DNA of 64,000 nucleotides, from assembly GCF_039534165.1 (NCBI RefSeq), contig NZ_BAAAUX010000019.1, positions 372,001-436,000 on the forward strand, written 5' to 3'. The DNA comes from Saccharopolyspora_D taberi. Its GTDB lineage: Bacteria > Actinomycetota > Actinomycetes > Mycobacteriales > Pseudonocardiaceae. This document shows, one piece after another, positions 26,796 to 36,002 of the stretch (its first letter is position 1; each line of letters starts with the position of its first letter). The position numbers were made by a program, and so were the translations under genes. The notes beneath the pieces were generated by a model, which saw only the letters and a program-made list of their open reading frames with translations, was not told where the DNA came from and made no database searches.

Positions 26796-26904
26796 CCGGC
26801 AGCACCACACCGGCCTGCATCCGTCACGTGCAGGCCACCCGCCGGACGGCGGCGTCACCGCCGTCCGGCGCCCTCACCCGAGTAGCGAAGCAAGGCAGGC
26901 GCCC

Positions 26905-28329
26905 ATGCGTGAGCTGCAGAACCTGTACATCGACGGGACCTGGACCGCACCGGTCGAACGAACCGTCCTGGAGCGGACCGACCCGGCCAGCGGCAGGCCG
27001 ATCGGCCGGGTCGCCCTCGACGGCGGGGCCGACGTCGACCGGGCGGTCACGGCCGCCCGCTCGGCGTTCGCCGCTTTCGCCGCCACCACCCCCGCTGAGC
27101 GAACCGAACTCCTGGAGACCATTGGCGCCGAGTACGCCCGCCGCGCCGAGGACATGGCGCTGGCCGTCACCACCGAACTCGGCTCCCCGCTGAACCTCTC
27201 CCGCACCCTGCACGTCCCCTCCACCCAGTCGCAGTTCCATAACGCCGCACAGGCGCTGCGCAACATGAAACTCGTCGAGGAGCGCGGAAGGACATGGGTC
27301 AGGCGCGAGCCGATCGGGGTGTGCGCGCTGATCACCCCATGGAACTACCCCGCCCTCCAACCCGCTGGCAAAGTCGCCTCCGCCCTCGCTGCCGGGTGCA
27401 CCACCGTTCTCAAGCCGGCACAGCTAAGCCCCTACTCCGCAGTCGTGCTGGCAGAAGTCCTGGACGCAGCCGGTATCCCGCCCGGGGTGTTCAACCTCGT
27501 CATGATCCGCGGCTCGGCCGTCGGAGACGTACTGAACGCGCACCCAGAGGTCGACATGATCTCCTTCACGGGCTCGGGACCCGTCTCGGTCAGCGTGGCC
27601 CCCACAGCCAAGCGGCTCGTCACCGAACTCGGCGGCAAATCCCCGCAGATCGTGCTGCCCGACGCAGACCTGGACACCGCCGTGAACACGGCCGTCCTTT
27701 ACGCCCTGGGCAACAGCGGGCAGACATGCGGCGCGGCGTCGCGCACCCTGGTTCCCCGCGAGCGCCTGGACGAATTCCTGACCGCCCTCACCACCAGGGT
27801 CCAATCACTGAAAGTCGGGGACCCCCACGCGCCGGACACCTTCGTGGGTCCCGTCGTCTCGGCCGACCAGTGGGACACCGTCCAGGGCTACATCCACAAG
27901 GGCATCGACGAGGGCGCCCGGCTCGTCACCGGAGGCCCGGGCAAGCCCGACCTCCCCGACACACTGCGTGGCGGGCATTTCGTCAAGCCCACCGTCTTCG
28001 CCGACGTCACCAACAACATGACCATCGCCCGCGAAGAGATCTTCGGCCCCGTCATGTCCGTCATCGCCTACGACAGTGTCGAGGACGCCATCTCCGCCGC
28101 CAACGACTCCCCGTACGGGCTGTGCGGATATGTCACCGGCGCTGACTCGCTGCGGGCCCGTGCCGTCGCCGAGCGGATGCGCACCGGCTACGTCCTGATC
28201 AACGACGCCGACTTCGACTTCAACACCTCCTGGGGCGGCTACAAACAGTCCGGAAACGGCCGTGAATGGGCCGACTTCGGGATCGGCGAATACCTGGAAA
28301 CCAAGTCCATCGTCGGAGTCACCGCCTGA
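26905..28329 (+). CDS. NAD(P)-dependent aldehyde dehydrogenase
   Basis: 474 residues from ATG 26905. Motifs are ALITPWNYPALQPAGKVASA, FTGSGPVSVSVAPTAK, catalytic Glu in VTELGGKSPQIVL, catalytic Cys in GNSGQTCGAASRTLVP and EEIFGPVMSVIAYD. It oxidises the aldehyde from the upstream dehydrogenase to an acid. It is probably co-transcribed with it under the CTAGATA sites. Confidence 0.95.
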   Translation: MRELQNLYIDGTWTAPVERTVLERTDPASGRPIGRVALDGGADVDRAVTAARSAFAAFAATTPAERTELLETIGAEYARRAEDMALAVTTELGSPLNLSRTLHVPSTQSQFHNAAQALRNMKLVEERGRTWVRREPIGVCALITPWNYPALQPAGKVASALAAGCTTVLKPAQLSPYSAVVLAEVLDAAGIPPGVFNLVMIRGSAVGDVLNAHPEVDMISFTGSGPVSVSVAPTAKRLVTELGGKSPQIVLPDADLDTAVNTAVLYALGNSGQTCGAASRTLVPRERLDEFLTALTTRVQSLKVGDPHAPDTFVGPVVSADQWDTVQGYIHKGIDEGARLVTGGPGKPDLPDTLRGGHFVKPTVFADVTNNMTIAREEIFGPVMSVIAYDSVEDAISAANDSPYGLCGYVTGADSLRARAVAERMRTGYVLINDADFDFNTSWGGYKQSGNGREWADFGIGEYLETKSIVGVTA

Positions 28330-28539
28330 GCACGCTTCAGCCCAGTCATCTCCTCCCCTGCTGCACCTGCCGACCAGGACAGCCGATCCCACGGCACGTG
28401 AAGTGGTGCTTCCGCAAAAGGCGCGGCGCATGCGCCACAATCACGCGAACCGGTCTCCACCGCGCTGCAGCGCGCCTCTCCGCCTCTCCGCCCATCCGTT
28501 CCATGCGGAAGTCATCGACATCACGAGGGATCACCACGC

Positions 28540-29679
28540 ATGAGTCCGCACGCACCCCGCCGGCGCAGGCTGCATACCCGAGCGGCAACCGGCCGGGTGA
28601 CGACGATCGAGCTGTTCTTCGACCTCGTCTTCGTCTTCGTCATCACCCAGGTCACCCACCACATTGAGTCCCACCCCGGCTGGGAAGGCCTCCTGCACGC
28701 GCTGCTGCCCCTGACCGTGGTGTGGTGGATGTTCCTCGGCTTCAGCTGGCTCACCAACGCGGTCCGCCCCGATGCCACAGTGATCCGCCTCCTGCTGATC
28801 CTGGCCATGATGGCGTTCTTCATCATGGGCCTGGACCTGCCCTTCGTCTTCGACACCGACGGCCTTGCCTTCCCCCTCGCCTACCTGGCGGCCGTCGCCA
28901 TCCACTGCCTGCTGTTCCTGACCGCCGACCGGGCATCCGCGAGAACCGCCATCCTGCGAACCGCGCCCTTCAACGCCTGCGCGGGAATCCTCATCCTCAT
29001 CGCCCCGTACCTTCCCGAGGCCCTCACCTGGTTCTGCTGGGCCGCCGCTGTCCTGCTCCTGTTCTTCCTCTCGCCGATGCTCGGAGGCATCCGCGGTTTC
29101 GTCATCGAACCGCACCACTTCGTCGAACGGCACGGACTCATCGTCATCCTCGTGATCGGCGAATCCATCGTCGCCATCGGCATCGGCGCCCAAGGCCCCG
29201 TAGCAGGCCCCACCCTGGCCCTCGGCGTCGTCCTGGGCCTCGCCGTGGCCGCCGGCATCTGGTGGATCTACTTCGACGGCGACGACGTCCGAGCGGCGAC
29301 CGCCCTGGAAAGCTCACCCGAACGTCGCCGCGAACTCCTGGCCATCTACCCCTTCGGCCTCGGCCACCTGGTCATGGTGATCGGCATCGTCCTCATCGCC
29401 GCAGGCATCACCGATGCCATCCACCACTTCGGTCATCACACCAACTCCTGGTGGCTCGGCTGCGGAACCGCGATCTTCCTGCTCGGACACGCCGCCTACC
29501 GGGCCCTGCTCGGCACCGGCCGCACCACCGAACGCCTGCTCGGAGCAGTCGCAGCCGTGCCTCTGGGCTGGGCCACGAGCTTCGCCGGATGGGCCATCAC
29601 CGCTGCCATGGCCCTCCTCGTGTTGACTATCGCCACGGCCGACCATTACCAGGCACAGCCCGCGCCAGCCGCTGACTGA
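28540..29679 (+). CDS. ltrA: Low-temperature-requirement A (LtrA) family membrane protein
   Basis: 379 residues with about ten hydrophobic helices. The LtrA signatures are TTIELFFDLVFVFVITQVTH at the N-terminus and ERHGLIVILVIGESIVAIGI in the middle. The family was named from a cold-sensitive Listeria mutant; its biochemical role is unknown. It has its own ribosome-binding site and lies 210 bases after the aldehyde dehydrogenase, so co-transcription is possible. Confidence 0.9.
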   Translation: MSPHAPRRRRLHTRAATGRVTTIELFFDLVFVFVITQVTHHIESHPGWEGLLHALLPLTVVWWMFLGFSWLTNAVRPDATVIRLLLILAMMAFFIMGLDLPFVFDTDGLAFPLAYLAAVAIHCLLFLTADRASARTAILRTAPFNACAGILILIAPYLPEALTWFCWAAAVLLLFFLSPMLGGIRGFVIEPHHFVERHGLIVILVIGESIVAIGIGAQGPVAGPTLALGVVLGLAVAAGIWWIYFDGDDVRAATALESSPERRRELLAIYPFGLGHLVMVIGIVLIAAGITDAIHHFGHHTNSWWLGCGTAIFLLGHAAYRALLGTGRTTERLLGAVAAVPLGWATSFAGWAITAAMALLVLTIATADHYQAQPAPAAD

Positions 29680-29849
29680 CCAACTCGACAACCAACATCA
29701 TCCATCAAGTTGGCACACCCACATCGGCCGCATCAACGCCATTGGATCCTGCATCCGCCGTCCCCTGATGGCGAGTTCCATGAGGCGCCCCCGGGCTACG
29801 TTTCGTGTTCTGGCCATGTCCTGATCTCGATGAAGGAGAAGGTGTTTCC

Positions 29850-30474
29850 GTGATCACGGTGATGTCGGTGAACGCGCTGAATCTGTACGGCAGCGACGGT
29901 GAGCAGGCTCAGAAGCGGTTCGCGGGGATCGAAGCGCTGATCCGGGACCGTGATCCGGATCTGATCGCGGTTCAGGAGATCATCGCGGACGGAGAGAACC
30001 GGGCGGCGACGTTTCCCGCAGCGACGGTGGGCGTGCGCAGGCTGGCCCAGGCGGTGGACCGCTGCTGTGAGATCGACGGACAGCCCGCGGTCGCGGTCGG
30101 TGGGATCATCCACCACACCGCGGTGCTGTGGCGTGACTGCGCAAAGATCCGGCCCGTCAGCGGCACGCTGCAGCGTTTGGAGCGCGAGTTGGCCGGTATG
30201 TGGCCATTGCGCCGTGGCCGCGGTATTCGAAGTCGACGGCCGTCGGTTGCGGGTCGGTTCAGTGCAGTTATCGCCGTTCGATCAAGCCTGGGGTCAAAGC
30301 GATGCAACGCAACTGCTGCGGGTGTTTCACCGAGACAGCGTTCCGGGGATCTGTGGAGGCGACTTCAACGGAACCGGCGCGGAGGAAGTCCGGACAGCGA
30401 CGGGTATCGCACGTCGGAGAGGTCGGCCCCGCGCACGCGGGGATGTTCACGCAAGACTGGTGAAGTTTTCGTAA
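29850..30474 (+). pseudogene. Endonuclease/exonuclease/phosphatase-family gene, frameshifted and shortened
   Basis: It starts at GTG 29850 behind AAGGAGAAGG. The first frame reads VITVMSVNALNLYG and IRDRDPDLIAVQEIIADG, the typical EEP start with the metal-binding Glu in VQE, then AVLWRDCAKIRPVSGTL. From about 30205 the match moves to another frame: VFEVDGRRLRVGSVQLSPFD and VPGICGGDFNG with the GDFN motif. At least one frameshift is present and the C-terminal His motif is missing, so it is not expected to be active. Confidence 0.65.
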
Positions 30475-30729
30475 TACAGAGCGACGAATAGCCTTGGGGC
30501 GGAGCAGGTTCCTCGGCTGACGACTGGAATCAAGGACACACCACCGCAGGCACCTGTCAGGCGGGGAGTCGACCGGTGTTGTGCAACCACTACGGAACTC
30601 GTCCTCGACGAACGCTGACCAGACCGCACCGAGGTGTTTGACGTCGCACGGCACCCGCCCGGTGGGCGGCGGACGGCGCCGGCCACCGGTCGGGTGCTGG
30701 CCGGTCAGGCGGTGCCAGGTCCGGGGGTC

Positions 30730-30981
30730 TTACTGGGTCGTGCGGTCGGTGGTGGGCTCGGCGGCCATCAGCGTCACCGCTTCGGTGCTGGCCTGGATCC
30801 GGGTGTGGCGGCGGACGAGCTCGGCCACGGCGTGGGAGAGCCGGGAGAGGTCTCCGGAGACGAGTGACGCTGTGGGGCGCTTGACGATCCGCGCGGCCAG
30901 GTCGGCGGCTTCGCGGGCGTCACGATCAAACTCGGCCTGCTCCCTGGCGACCGCGCGCACGAGCATCGAGGCGGCGGGCAC
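30730..30981 (-). CDS. Small helical protein of unknown function
   Basis: 83 residues from GTG 30981. Sequence such as FDRDAREAADLAARIVKRPT and LSRLSHAVAELVRRHTRIQA suggests two amphipathic helices. No family is recognised. It lies at the edge of the mobile module on the same strand as the recombinase genes. The start is uncertain and no clear ribosome-binding site is seen. Confidence 0.4.
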   Translation of the reverse strand: MPAASMLVRAVAREQAEFDRDAREAADLAARIVKRPTASLVSGDLSRLSHAVAELVRRHTRIQASTEAVTLMAAEPTTDRTTQ

Positions 30982-31162
30982 GGAAGGGGTCTCTCGCTAC
31001 AGTGCTCGTCGGCGCGGGGCCGGATGGCCACGCCCTGACTCCCTTGATCAGCGGTCTCAGGTCGTGTCCGAACGCCACCACCATACGAGCGATCCCCTCG
31101 GTACAGGGCACTCGACCGTCATTTCTCACCGAGTCGACGACGACCGGCGCGCGGGCGTGGCA

Positions 31163-31348
31163 TCAGCGCGAGGAGAGCAACCCCGTCAGCAGTGCCGCGA
31201 GGACGGCGCTGACCACGGCCAGCAGCAGCAGTGGGGGCCGCGGTTCGTCCCACCGGCGGTAACGTACCCACCGGTACAGCAGCCCACCACCCACGACAAC
31301 GATCGCCACGACAGCGGCGAGCGCGACGCGAGGCCCCAGATAGTCCAC
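31163..31348 (-). CDS. Small membrane protein with two transmembrane helices
   Basis: 61 residues from GTG 31348. Two hydrophobic helices, VALAAVVAIVVVGGGLLYRW and PLLLLAVVSAVLAALLTGLL, are joined by a basic loop (RYRRWDEPRP). Small two-helix proteins of this type are frequent in actinobacterial integrative elements, sometimes in transfer. The function is unknown. Confidence 0.5.
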   Translation of the reverse strand: MDYLGPRVALAAVVAIVVVGGGLLYRWVRYRRWDEPRPPLLLLAVVSAVLAALLTGLLSSR

Positions 31349-31990
31349 CGCTTCCCCGCCCCCGGGTGATCCGACCAGGGCGGCAGCCTACCGCGCCCCA
31401 CGCGGCACCAGACCGACGAGTACCAGCGGCCGACCGCGGCCGCTCACCGTCGCACCGGCCAGACCCCACGCCCGCACAACCGCAGCCCCGCCCCGAGGTC
31501 TAGGCCACCGATCCGCCGGGCATACCCACCCACGCAGCACAGCACGGGAGATCGCCGCACTCCCGCGCCGAACACACCTCGCGGCAGACCAACCCGACTT
31601 GTCCACACAGGATGAAAGTGGGCGGCGAAGCCAGCGGGAAGGCCGTGCTCCAGCAGTCCCGGACCACCGGTACCCGCAAGACGCATCCCCGCCGCTAGCG
31701 CCGCATTGCCGACGGTACCGCCGGAAGTCGTCCTGCAGCGGGGCCCCGAGGTAGACGCATAGGGCCGATCCAGGGGGTCGATCAGGGCCAGCAGCGCACC
31801 TCTCCTCTACCGGTCCTCACGAAGAAACTGTGCGCCGATGGCGTACACCCCGTCCTCGCCCGCACCGACATCCCCGGACCGGACTCAGCCGCACAACGGC
31901 ATACGGTCCGCGTGGACCGCTGAACACCACAGCCAGACGGCCCCTCGCCAAAGGCCCACTACTGCCGACCAGGCCCCCATCGCCGTGGGA
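31349..31990. other. Gap in the mobile module without a supported gene
   Basis: Several overlapping open frames exist on the minus strand, but none has a domain, a good start or convincing composition. No structured repeat was noticed. Confidence 0.4.
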
Positions 31991-32191
31991 TCACCGGCCA
32001 TCGTGACCGCGGTCGCGGCACCAGCCGCACACCCCGCGACCGGTCAACGCTGTGACCCGCTCCCCACACCGAACACAAGCGATCAGCTCCCGTGCGAGTC
32101 CGGCGCGGACCTGCGGGTCGCACCACGGATGAAACCGCCCCGGCAACCGCATCCGGTGCCCGCACCCCGCACAGCGATCCGGTACCGACAT
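31991..32191 (-). CDS. Small zinc-ribbon protein
   Basis: 66 residues from ATG 32191; GGGAGG is placed just upstream, so this start is preferred to the one 6 codons earlier. Four Cys pairs or half-pairs appear: CAGCGHRM, a Cys in HPWCD, CVRCGE and CGWCRD. This suggests one or two small zinc ribbons, possibly a DNA- or protein-binding accessory of the neighbouring ATPase. It lies downstream of that ATPase on the same strand. Confidence 0.6.
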   Translation of the reverse strand: MSVPDRCAGCGHRMRLPGRFHPWCDPQVRAGLARELIACVRCGERVTALTGRGVCGWCRDRGHDGR

Positions 32192-32278
32192 CGCGGCACC
32201 TCCCGTCACCCTCGTCGGCCTCGCCCACGGGCCTCCCGCTGCGCGAAGGTGCTGTGGAAGGTGCCGAAGGTGCCGGGC

Positions 32279-33529
32279 TCACGTACCGGCACCTTCGGCA
32301 TCTTCGTCGCCGCTGGCGTGGCCGTCGGGCAGGACCCATTCCCACCGGCCGCCGGCGAAACCGGCTTTCACCGTCCGGGCACCGATCTTGATCCGGGCTT
32401 TCTTGACCTGGTCCCGCGACAACCCCGCCGCCTCCGCCGCTCTGATCACCACCCCCGCCTCCGCCCGACCACCCGCTTCCAGCAGAAAGTCCCGGAGCCA
32501 CAGACGCGCTTCCGCACTTTCGCAGCGCTCCTCGGACGAAACCGGAAGGTCAGTGAGCAGGTCGGCCACACCGCGCTCGCTCTCGCCGACCAAGCGGAAT
32601 CGGCCCACCGACGTCAGCTGCCCGTCGGCGGCCGGAACCGACGCCGGTGCGATCACATACCGCAGCGACGGGGTCGTCATCGGGGCGAGGTTGGTTTTGA
32701 TCACCGACAGCACACCCGACCCGTCCCCCGCCTCGGGGTCGCGGGCGAAACCGATCGCCGAACGGACCACCTGCCCAAACTCGGCCGACCCGGAAATCGC
32801 CAGCAACGGATCCGCACCCGTCGACTTCCGGAAATGCGCCACCCCCACCACCGCCAGCCCAAGATCCTGCGCCAACTGGGACAACGGCTCCAGCAACGAC
32901 CGCACGGCACCTTGCTTGCCCAGGTCCGTCCCGGTCATGGCCGACAGCAATGCGTCCAGCACGATCACCCGCGCCCCCGTCTCCTCGGCGGCCCGGCGCA
33001 GTGACGGCACATCCACCGCCAGCGACACACCCCCAGCGACGATGTCGGTACCGACCGTGGTTTCGGTGTGGACCGCCAGGACCCGGTCCATGTCCGCGCC
33101 CGCGGCCACCAGGCGCGGCGCCACCGTGGCCTCCCACGAATCCTCGGTCGCCACATACAACACCGACGCTGCCCGCCCCTCCAGCTCACCCGCCAACCGG
33201 CCGCGCGAAACTTGGGCCGACAGCCAGGCCGCCGCCTGTGACTTACCCACACCTGCATGACCCACCAACAGGGTCGTCTCCCCCAACGGGACCCGGCCCG
33301 TCCACAACCACGCCCGCCGCCGGACCGCGATCTCCGACGCCCGACGCCACACCACCCGCCGCCCAGCACCTGCCCCGGCGGTCTCAGCGGTGTCGGGGTC
33401 CTGCTGCTTCCGCCGTGTCCGCTCCGCCAGGCCTTCAGCCGCCGTCACCCCGCCGGGATAGACCGCGCCGTCGGCCGGGTCGCACCACGCGTCAGCATCC
33501 GGATTCGACCGTCCATACGGGACACTCAT
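32279..33529 (-). CDS. RecA-like (AAA_25/RepA-type) ATPase of a mobile module
   Basis: 416 residues from ATG 33529, whose codon overlaps the stop of the upstream gene (ATGA). Walker A is LLVGHAGVGKSQAAAWLSAQ near residue 107, and Walker B-like ARVIVLDALLSAM follows; VVGVAHFRKSTGADPLLAIS matches the hexameric RepA/DnaB-like ATPases. The C-terminal 90 residues look like a winged helix (LLEAGGRAEAGVVIRAAEAA). It probably handles DNA for replication or mobilisation of the element. Confidence 0.8.
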   Translation of the reverse strand: MSVPYGRSNPDADAWCDPADGAVYPGGVTAAEGLAERTRRKQQDPDTAETAGAGAGRRVVWRRASEIAVRRRAWLWTGRVPLGETTLLVGHAGVGKSQAAAWLSAQVSRGRLAGELEGRAASVLYVATEDSWEATVAPRLVAAGADMDRVLAVHTETTVGTDIVAGGVSLAVDVPSLRRAAEETGARVIVLDALLSAMTGTDLGKQGAVRSLLEPLSQLAQDLGLAVVGVAHFRKSTGADPLLAISGSAEFGQVVRSAIGFARDPEAGDGSGVLSVIKTNLAPMTTPSLRYVIAPASVPAADGQLTSVGRFRLVGESERGVADLLTDLPVSSEERCESAEARLWLRDFLLEAGGRAEAGVVIRAAEAAGLSRDQVKKARIKIGARTVKAGFAGGRWEWVLPDGHASGDEDAEGAGT

Positions 33530-33924
33530 GCACCCTCGCTCTGGCCCGGGTGCAGCGGCCTTCCGGTGGCCCAGTCCACCGGGCCACCCCCATATCCACC
33601 ACGCCGGGCATACGCCTCCTTGGCCAGCACGCCGGGTAGACGGCGCCGACGCTCCAACTCCGCGAACGACGGAACCACCCCAACCTGTCGCCAGTCGGCC
33701 AGATCCGCGATCGAATGGGAGGCTGCGGCCTCGCCCCGGCGGCGGTCCCACTCGACCCATTCCCGGATCAGTTCGCGGACGTGAGGGGATTCGGCCAGCA
33801 GCGCCACCCTTGGGAATTCGGTCCGCAACCAGCCACGGAGATCCCGCCACGCAGCCGCCTGCGTGACGAGATGCTCGTACACACCGCGGGGAACCGAGAG
33901 CATGTTGTCATCCGGTGGCACCAC
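33526..33924 (-). CDS. Hypothetical protein coupled to the ATPase gene
   Basis: 132 residues from GTG 33924, behind GAGGAG. It is charged and helical (VRELIREWVEWDRRRGEAAA) with a Gly/Pro-rich tail. No domain is recognised. The stop overlaps the ATPase start, so the two are translated together, and a role in the same DNA transaction is likely. Confidence 0.6.
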   Translation of the reverse strand: MVPPDDNMLSVPRGVYEHLVTQAAAWRDLRGWLRTEFPRVALLAESPHVRELIREWVEWDRRRGEAAASHSIADLADWRQVGVVPSFAELERRRRLPGVLAKEAYARRGGYGGGPVDWATGRPLHPGQSEGA

Positions 33925-34221
33925 ATCTCCTCGAACACCGACAGAACCAGCCCGTCAGCCGTCGTGGCGCACCTGTGAGCGACGCAGGAGCTCGGACATC
34001 CCGACGTAATGCGCCAGCCCGGCCAAGCGAGCGAGTTCGTCAACGACACCCAGGCCACAACCACGACCGGCACGAGGCCAGCACACGATTGTGGAACGGG
34101 CGATCACCCTCACCACTCTCAGGCTCCCAGCCGATTCCGTCACCGGTTGCCGTGTGTCGAATCCCCCCACGCCCGTGTTCCCCACCTGACACACAATTCA
34201 CCGCCACGCCCCGACAGAACA

Positions 34222-34251
34222 GGAGTCCGGTCGCCAGGGCGACCGGACTCC
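34222..34251. terminator. Perfect 12-bp hairpin beyond the recombinase 3' end
   Basis: GGAGTCCGGTCG (34222-34233) pairs with CGACCGGACTCC (34240-34251) around a 6-base loop, about 90 bases after the recombinase stop on the minus strand. The rest of 33925-34340 holds no supported gene. Confidence 0.6.
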
Positions 34252-34340
34252 CGCAGTGCACTACACGACGCGGGCATACAACCGGCACGATCACGCTCAA
34301 ACCGGCCGAAGCCGTGGCCGCGTCCGCATTTCCCGTTTTT

Positions 34341-35390
34341 CTAGTGGGGTCTGGTGTGCCGGGCGAGAGGATGCGGTTCACCGGTCAACACCGCCACCGC
34401 CTCAGCGACTTCATCCAGGCCCGCGCGGATGTAGGTGGTGGTGGTGCCACCGTCGGCGCCGTTGCTGTCGGTATGCCCGGCGAACGCCCGCGCCACCGCA
34501 TACCCGAAATGCCGCTCCACCCACGTCAACGTGGTATGCCGCAACCAGTGCGTGCTGATCTGCTGCGCGGCCACCCACGGCATGTGTTTTCCCAACCTTT
34601 GCCACAAATAGTCGTAGCGGCGGGTCGTGATCGGCTTCCCGGTGCGATACCGCAGCAACTGGCCACCCGACGCCAGCGCACCCCGGTGCTCGGCGTGGTC
34701 ACACAAATGCCGCATCAACGTCGGCGACACCGGCTGCCACCGCACCGAATCCCCCTTCTCCTGCAACAGAACCAGACACTGATCCGGATCCAGATCCTGT
34801 GGCCGCAGCGCCAGCGCACCACCACGCCGGCACGCCGTCTCGATATGCAACCGCAGAATCAACGTATCCAACTCCGGATCATTCCCGGTCGTGGCCGCGG
34901 TCTCGTTGATCTCGGCGATCCGGTCATCCGGCAACCCACGACGCGTATTCGGCAACCGCCGCGGTTTGGCCACCCGCCTGGCCGGATTATCGCGTTCGTC
35001 GATCAGCTCATCAGCCACCGCATGCCGGTAGACACACCGCAACGCCGCGATGAAATGCTCCACCGCACTTCGACCTCCCCGCGCGTTACGACGCCGCACC
35101 ACCTTCACCCGCACCCGCTCGGCCAGACGCTCAATCTCCAACGCCGTCGGCTCATCCAACCGACGATCCCCCCACTCACCGACAATCCGCTTCCAATACG
35201 AGCCATACACCCGACGCGTCCCCGCCGACACCGCCTCCTCCACCTGAGGAACATATTCCGCGAACGTCGGCGCCACCGGCTTCACCTCAGGCACATCCAG
35301 CAGATCCCGTGGCGAGACCCCCATCCGCGACAGCAGCAGGCGCGCCGCCTCGATTTCAGCCTCACCCGGTGAGGACCGCTCCCCACTCAC
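34341..35390 (-). CDS. Tyrosine recombinase (phage-type integrase)
   Basis: 349 residues from ATG 35390, overlapping the upstream stop by 4 bases. An N-terminal SAM-like core-binding domain (FAEYVPQVEEAVSAGTRRVY) precedes the catalytic domain. The Arg is in LHIETACRRGGALALRPQD, HxxR is in STHWLRHTTLTWVERHF, the second His is in AFAGHTDSNG and the nucleophile Tyr is in TTTYIRAGLDE. All catalytic residues are present, so it should be active. It is coupled to the AbrB-like gene and may integrate or excise the 30.7-36 kb module. Confidence 0.92.
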   Translation of the reverse strand: MSGERSSPGEAEIEAARLLLSRMGVSPRDLLDVPEVKPVAPTFAEYVPQVEEAVSAGTRRVYGSYWKRIVGEWGDRRLDEPTALEIERLAERVRVKVVRRRNARGGRSAVEHFIAALRCVYRHAVADELIDERDNPARRVAKPRRLPNTRRGLPDDRIAEINETAATTGNDPELDTLILRLHIETACRRGGALALRPQDLDPDQCLVLLQEKGDSVRWQPVSPTLMRHLCDHAEHRGALASGGQLLRYRTGKPITTRRYDYLWQRLGKHMPWVAAQQISTHWLRHTTLTWVERHFGYAVARAFAGHTDSNGADGGTTTTYIRAGLDEVAEAVAVLTGEPHPLARHTRPH

Positions 35391-35932
35391 GACGCCCCAC
35401 CTCCCTCGAGGAGGCGGGCGTGCTCAGCTGCCAGGAGGTCCTCCACAGCCCACAGAGGCCGCACCACCAGCACGTCCTGTTCAAGATCAGCGGTTAGCAG
35501 GACGCGGTCACCGGTGCGGATGTGACACCGTGTCCGGGCGGCGATCGGGAGTACGAGACACGGCTGCCACGGCAGCCGGTGCACCGCGGTCGGGTCCGGC
35601 CGCAGCACCACCCGCTGCTCGATCACCCGGACCAACACCGGCTGTCCCGGCTCCCAGCCCAAGTCCCGCAGCAACGCCCGGTCCAAGACCCGGCCCGAAC
35701 CATCCACCCGGGCCATCCCGTGGATCATCCTGGCCACCCGAGGCGTGGCCACCTCAGCCACCGGCAGTCCAGCATCCTGCCCGCGCACCGGAACACTCCG
35801 CGCCCGGCTCGGCACCTGGTCGGTGGACGGCACAACACCGGGCACGAGACGCTCACCCATGGCCACCACCCCGGTGACCACATCCGGGACAGCAAGAGCC
35901 GCACCAGCGAAAACTCCGCTGGTGCGGTGCAC
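35387..35932 (-). CDS. AbrB/SpoVT-like DNA-binding protein
   Basis: 181 residues. The start is GTG 35932, immediately behind a promoter that would make a leaderless mRNA. The C-terminal 110 residues carry two swapped-hairpin-like units (MARVDGSGRVLDRALLRDLG and VLPIAARTRCHIRTGDRVLL) typical of AbrB-like transition-state and antitoxin proteins. The N-terminal 60 residues have no clear fold. It overlaps the recombinase start by 4 bases, so it likely autoregulates or assists the recombinase. Confidence 0.7.
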   Translation of the reverse strand: MHRTSGVFAGAALAVPDVVTGVVAMGERLVPGVVPSTDQVPSRARSVPVRGQDAGLPVAEVATPRVARMIHGMARVDGSGRVLDRALLRDLGWEPGQPVLVRVIEQRVVLRPDPTAVHRLPWQPCLVLPIAARTRCHIRTGDRVLLTADLEQDVLVVRPLWAVEDLLAAEHARLLEGGGAS

Positions 35933-35938
35933 ACGTAC

Positions 35939-35966
35939 ACTCTACGCTTTGGGGGTATACCACCAA
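35939..35966 (-). promoter_or_regulatory. SigA-type promoter for a leaderless AbrB-recombinase transcript
   Basis: On the minus strand TTGGTG (35961-35966) and TAGAGT (35939-35944) are separated by 16 bases. The GTG start codon begins 6 bases after the -10 box, which is the geometry of leaderless actinobacterial transcripts. Confidence 0.6.
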
Positions 35967-35970
35967 CTTT

Positions 35971-36002
35971 TGTGTCCGAGGACGGACTTGCACACTAACC
36001 AC
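35971..36002. repeat. 32-bp repeat shared with 61655-61686, tRNA 3'-end-like
   Basis: TGTGTCCGAGGACGGACTTG (35971-35990) followed by CACACTAACCAC recurs at 61655-61686 with three differences, in the same orientation. The reverse complement (GTGCAAGTCC...CTCGGACAC) resembles the T-arm and acceptor end of a tRNA, a usual attachment core of integrative elements. Here it lies at the outer end of the recombinase module; the other copy follows a serine recombinase. No full tRNA is present at either site. Confidence 0.6.

Noticed and set aside
35971..36002. Possible complete tRNA gene
   Set aside because: Only a T-arm/acceptor-like piece is visible; no D-arm or anticodon arm lies upstream on either strand.
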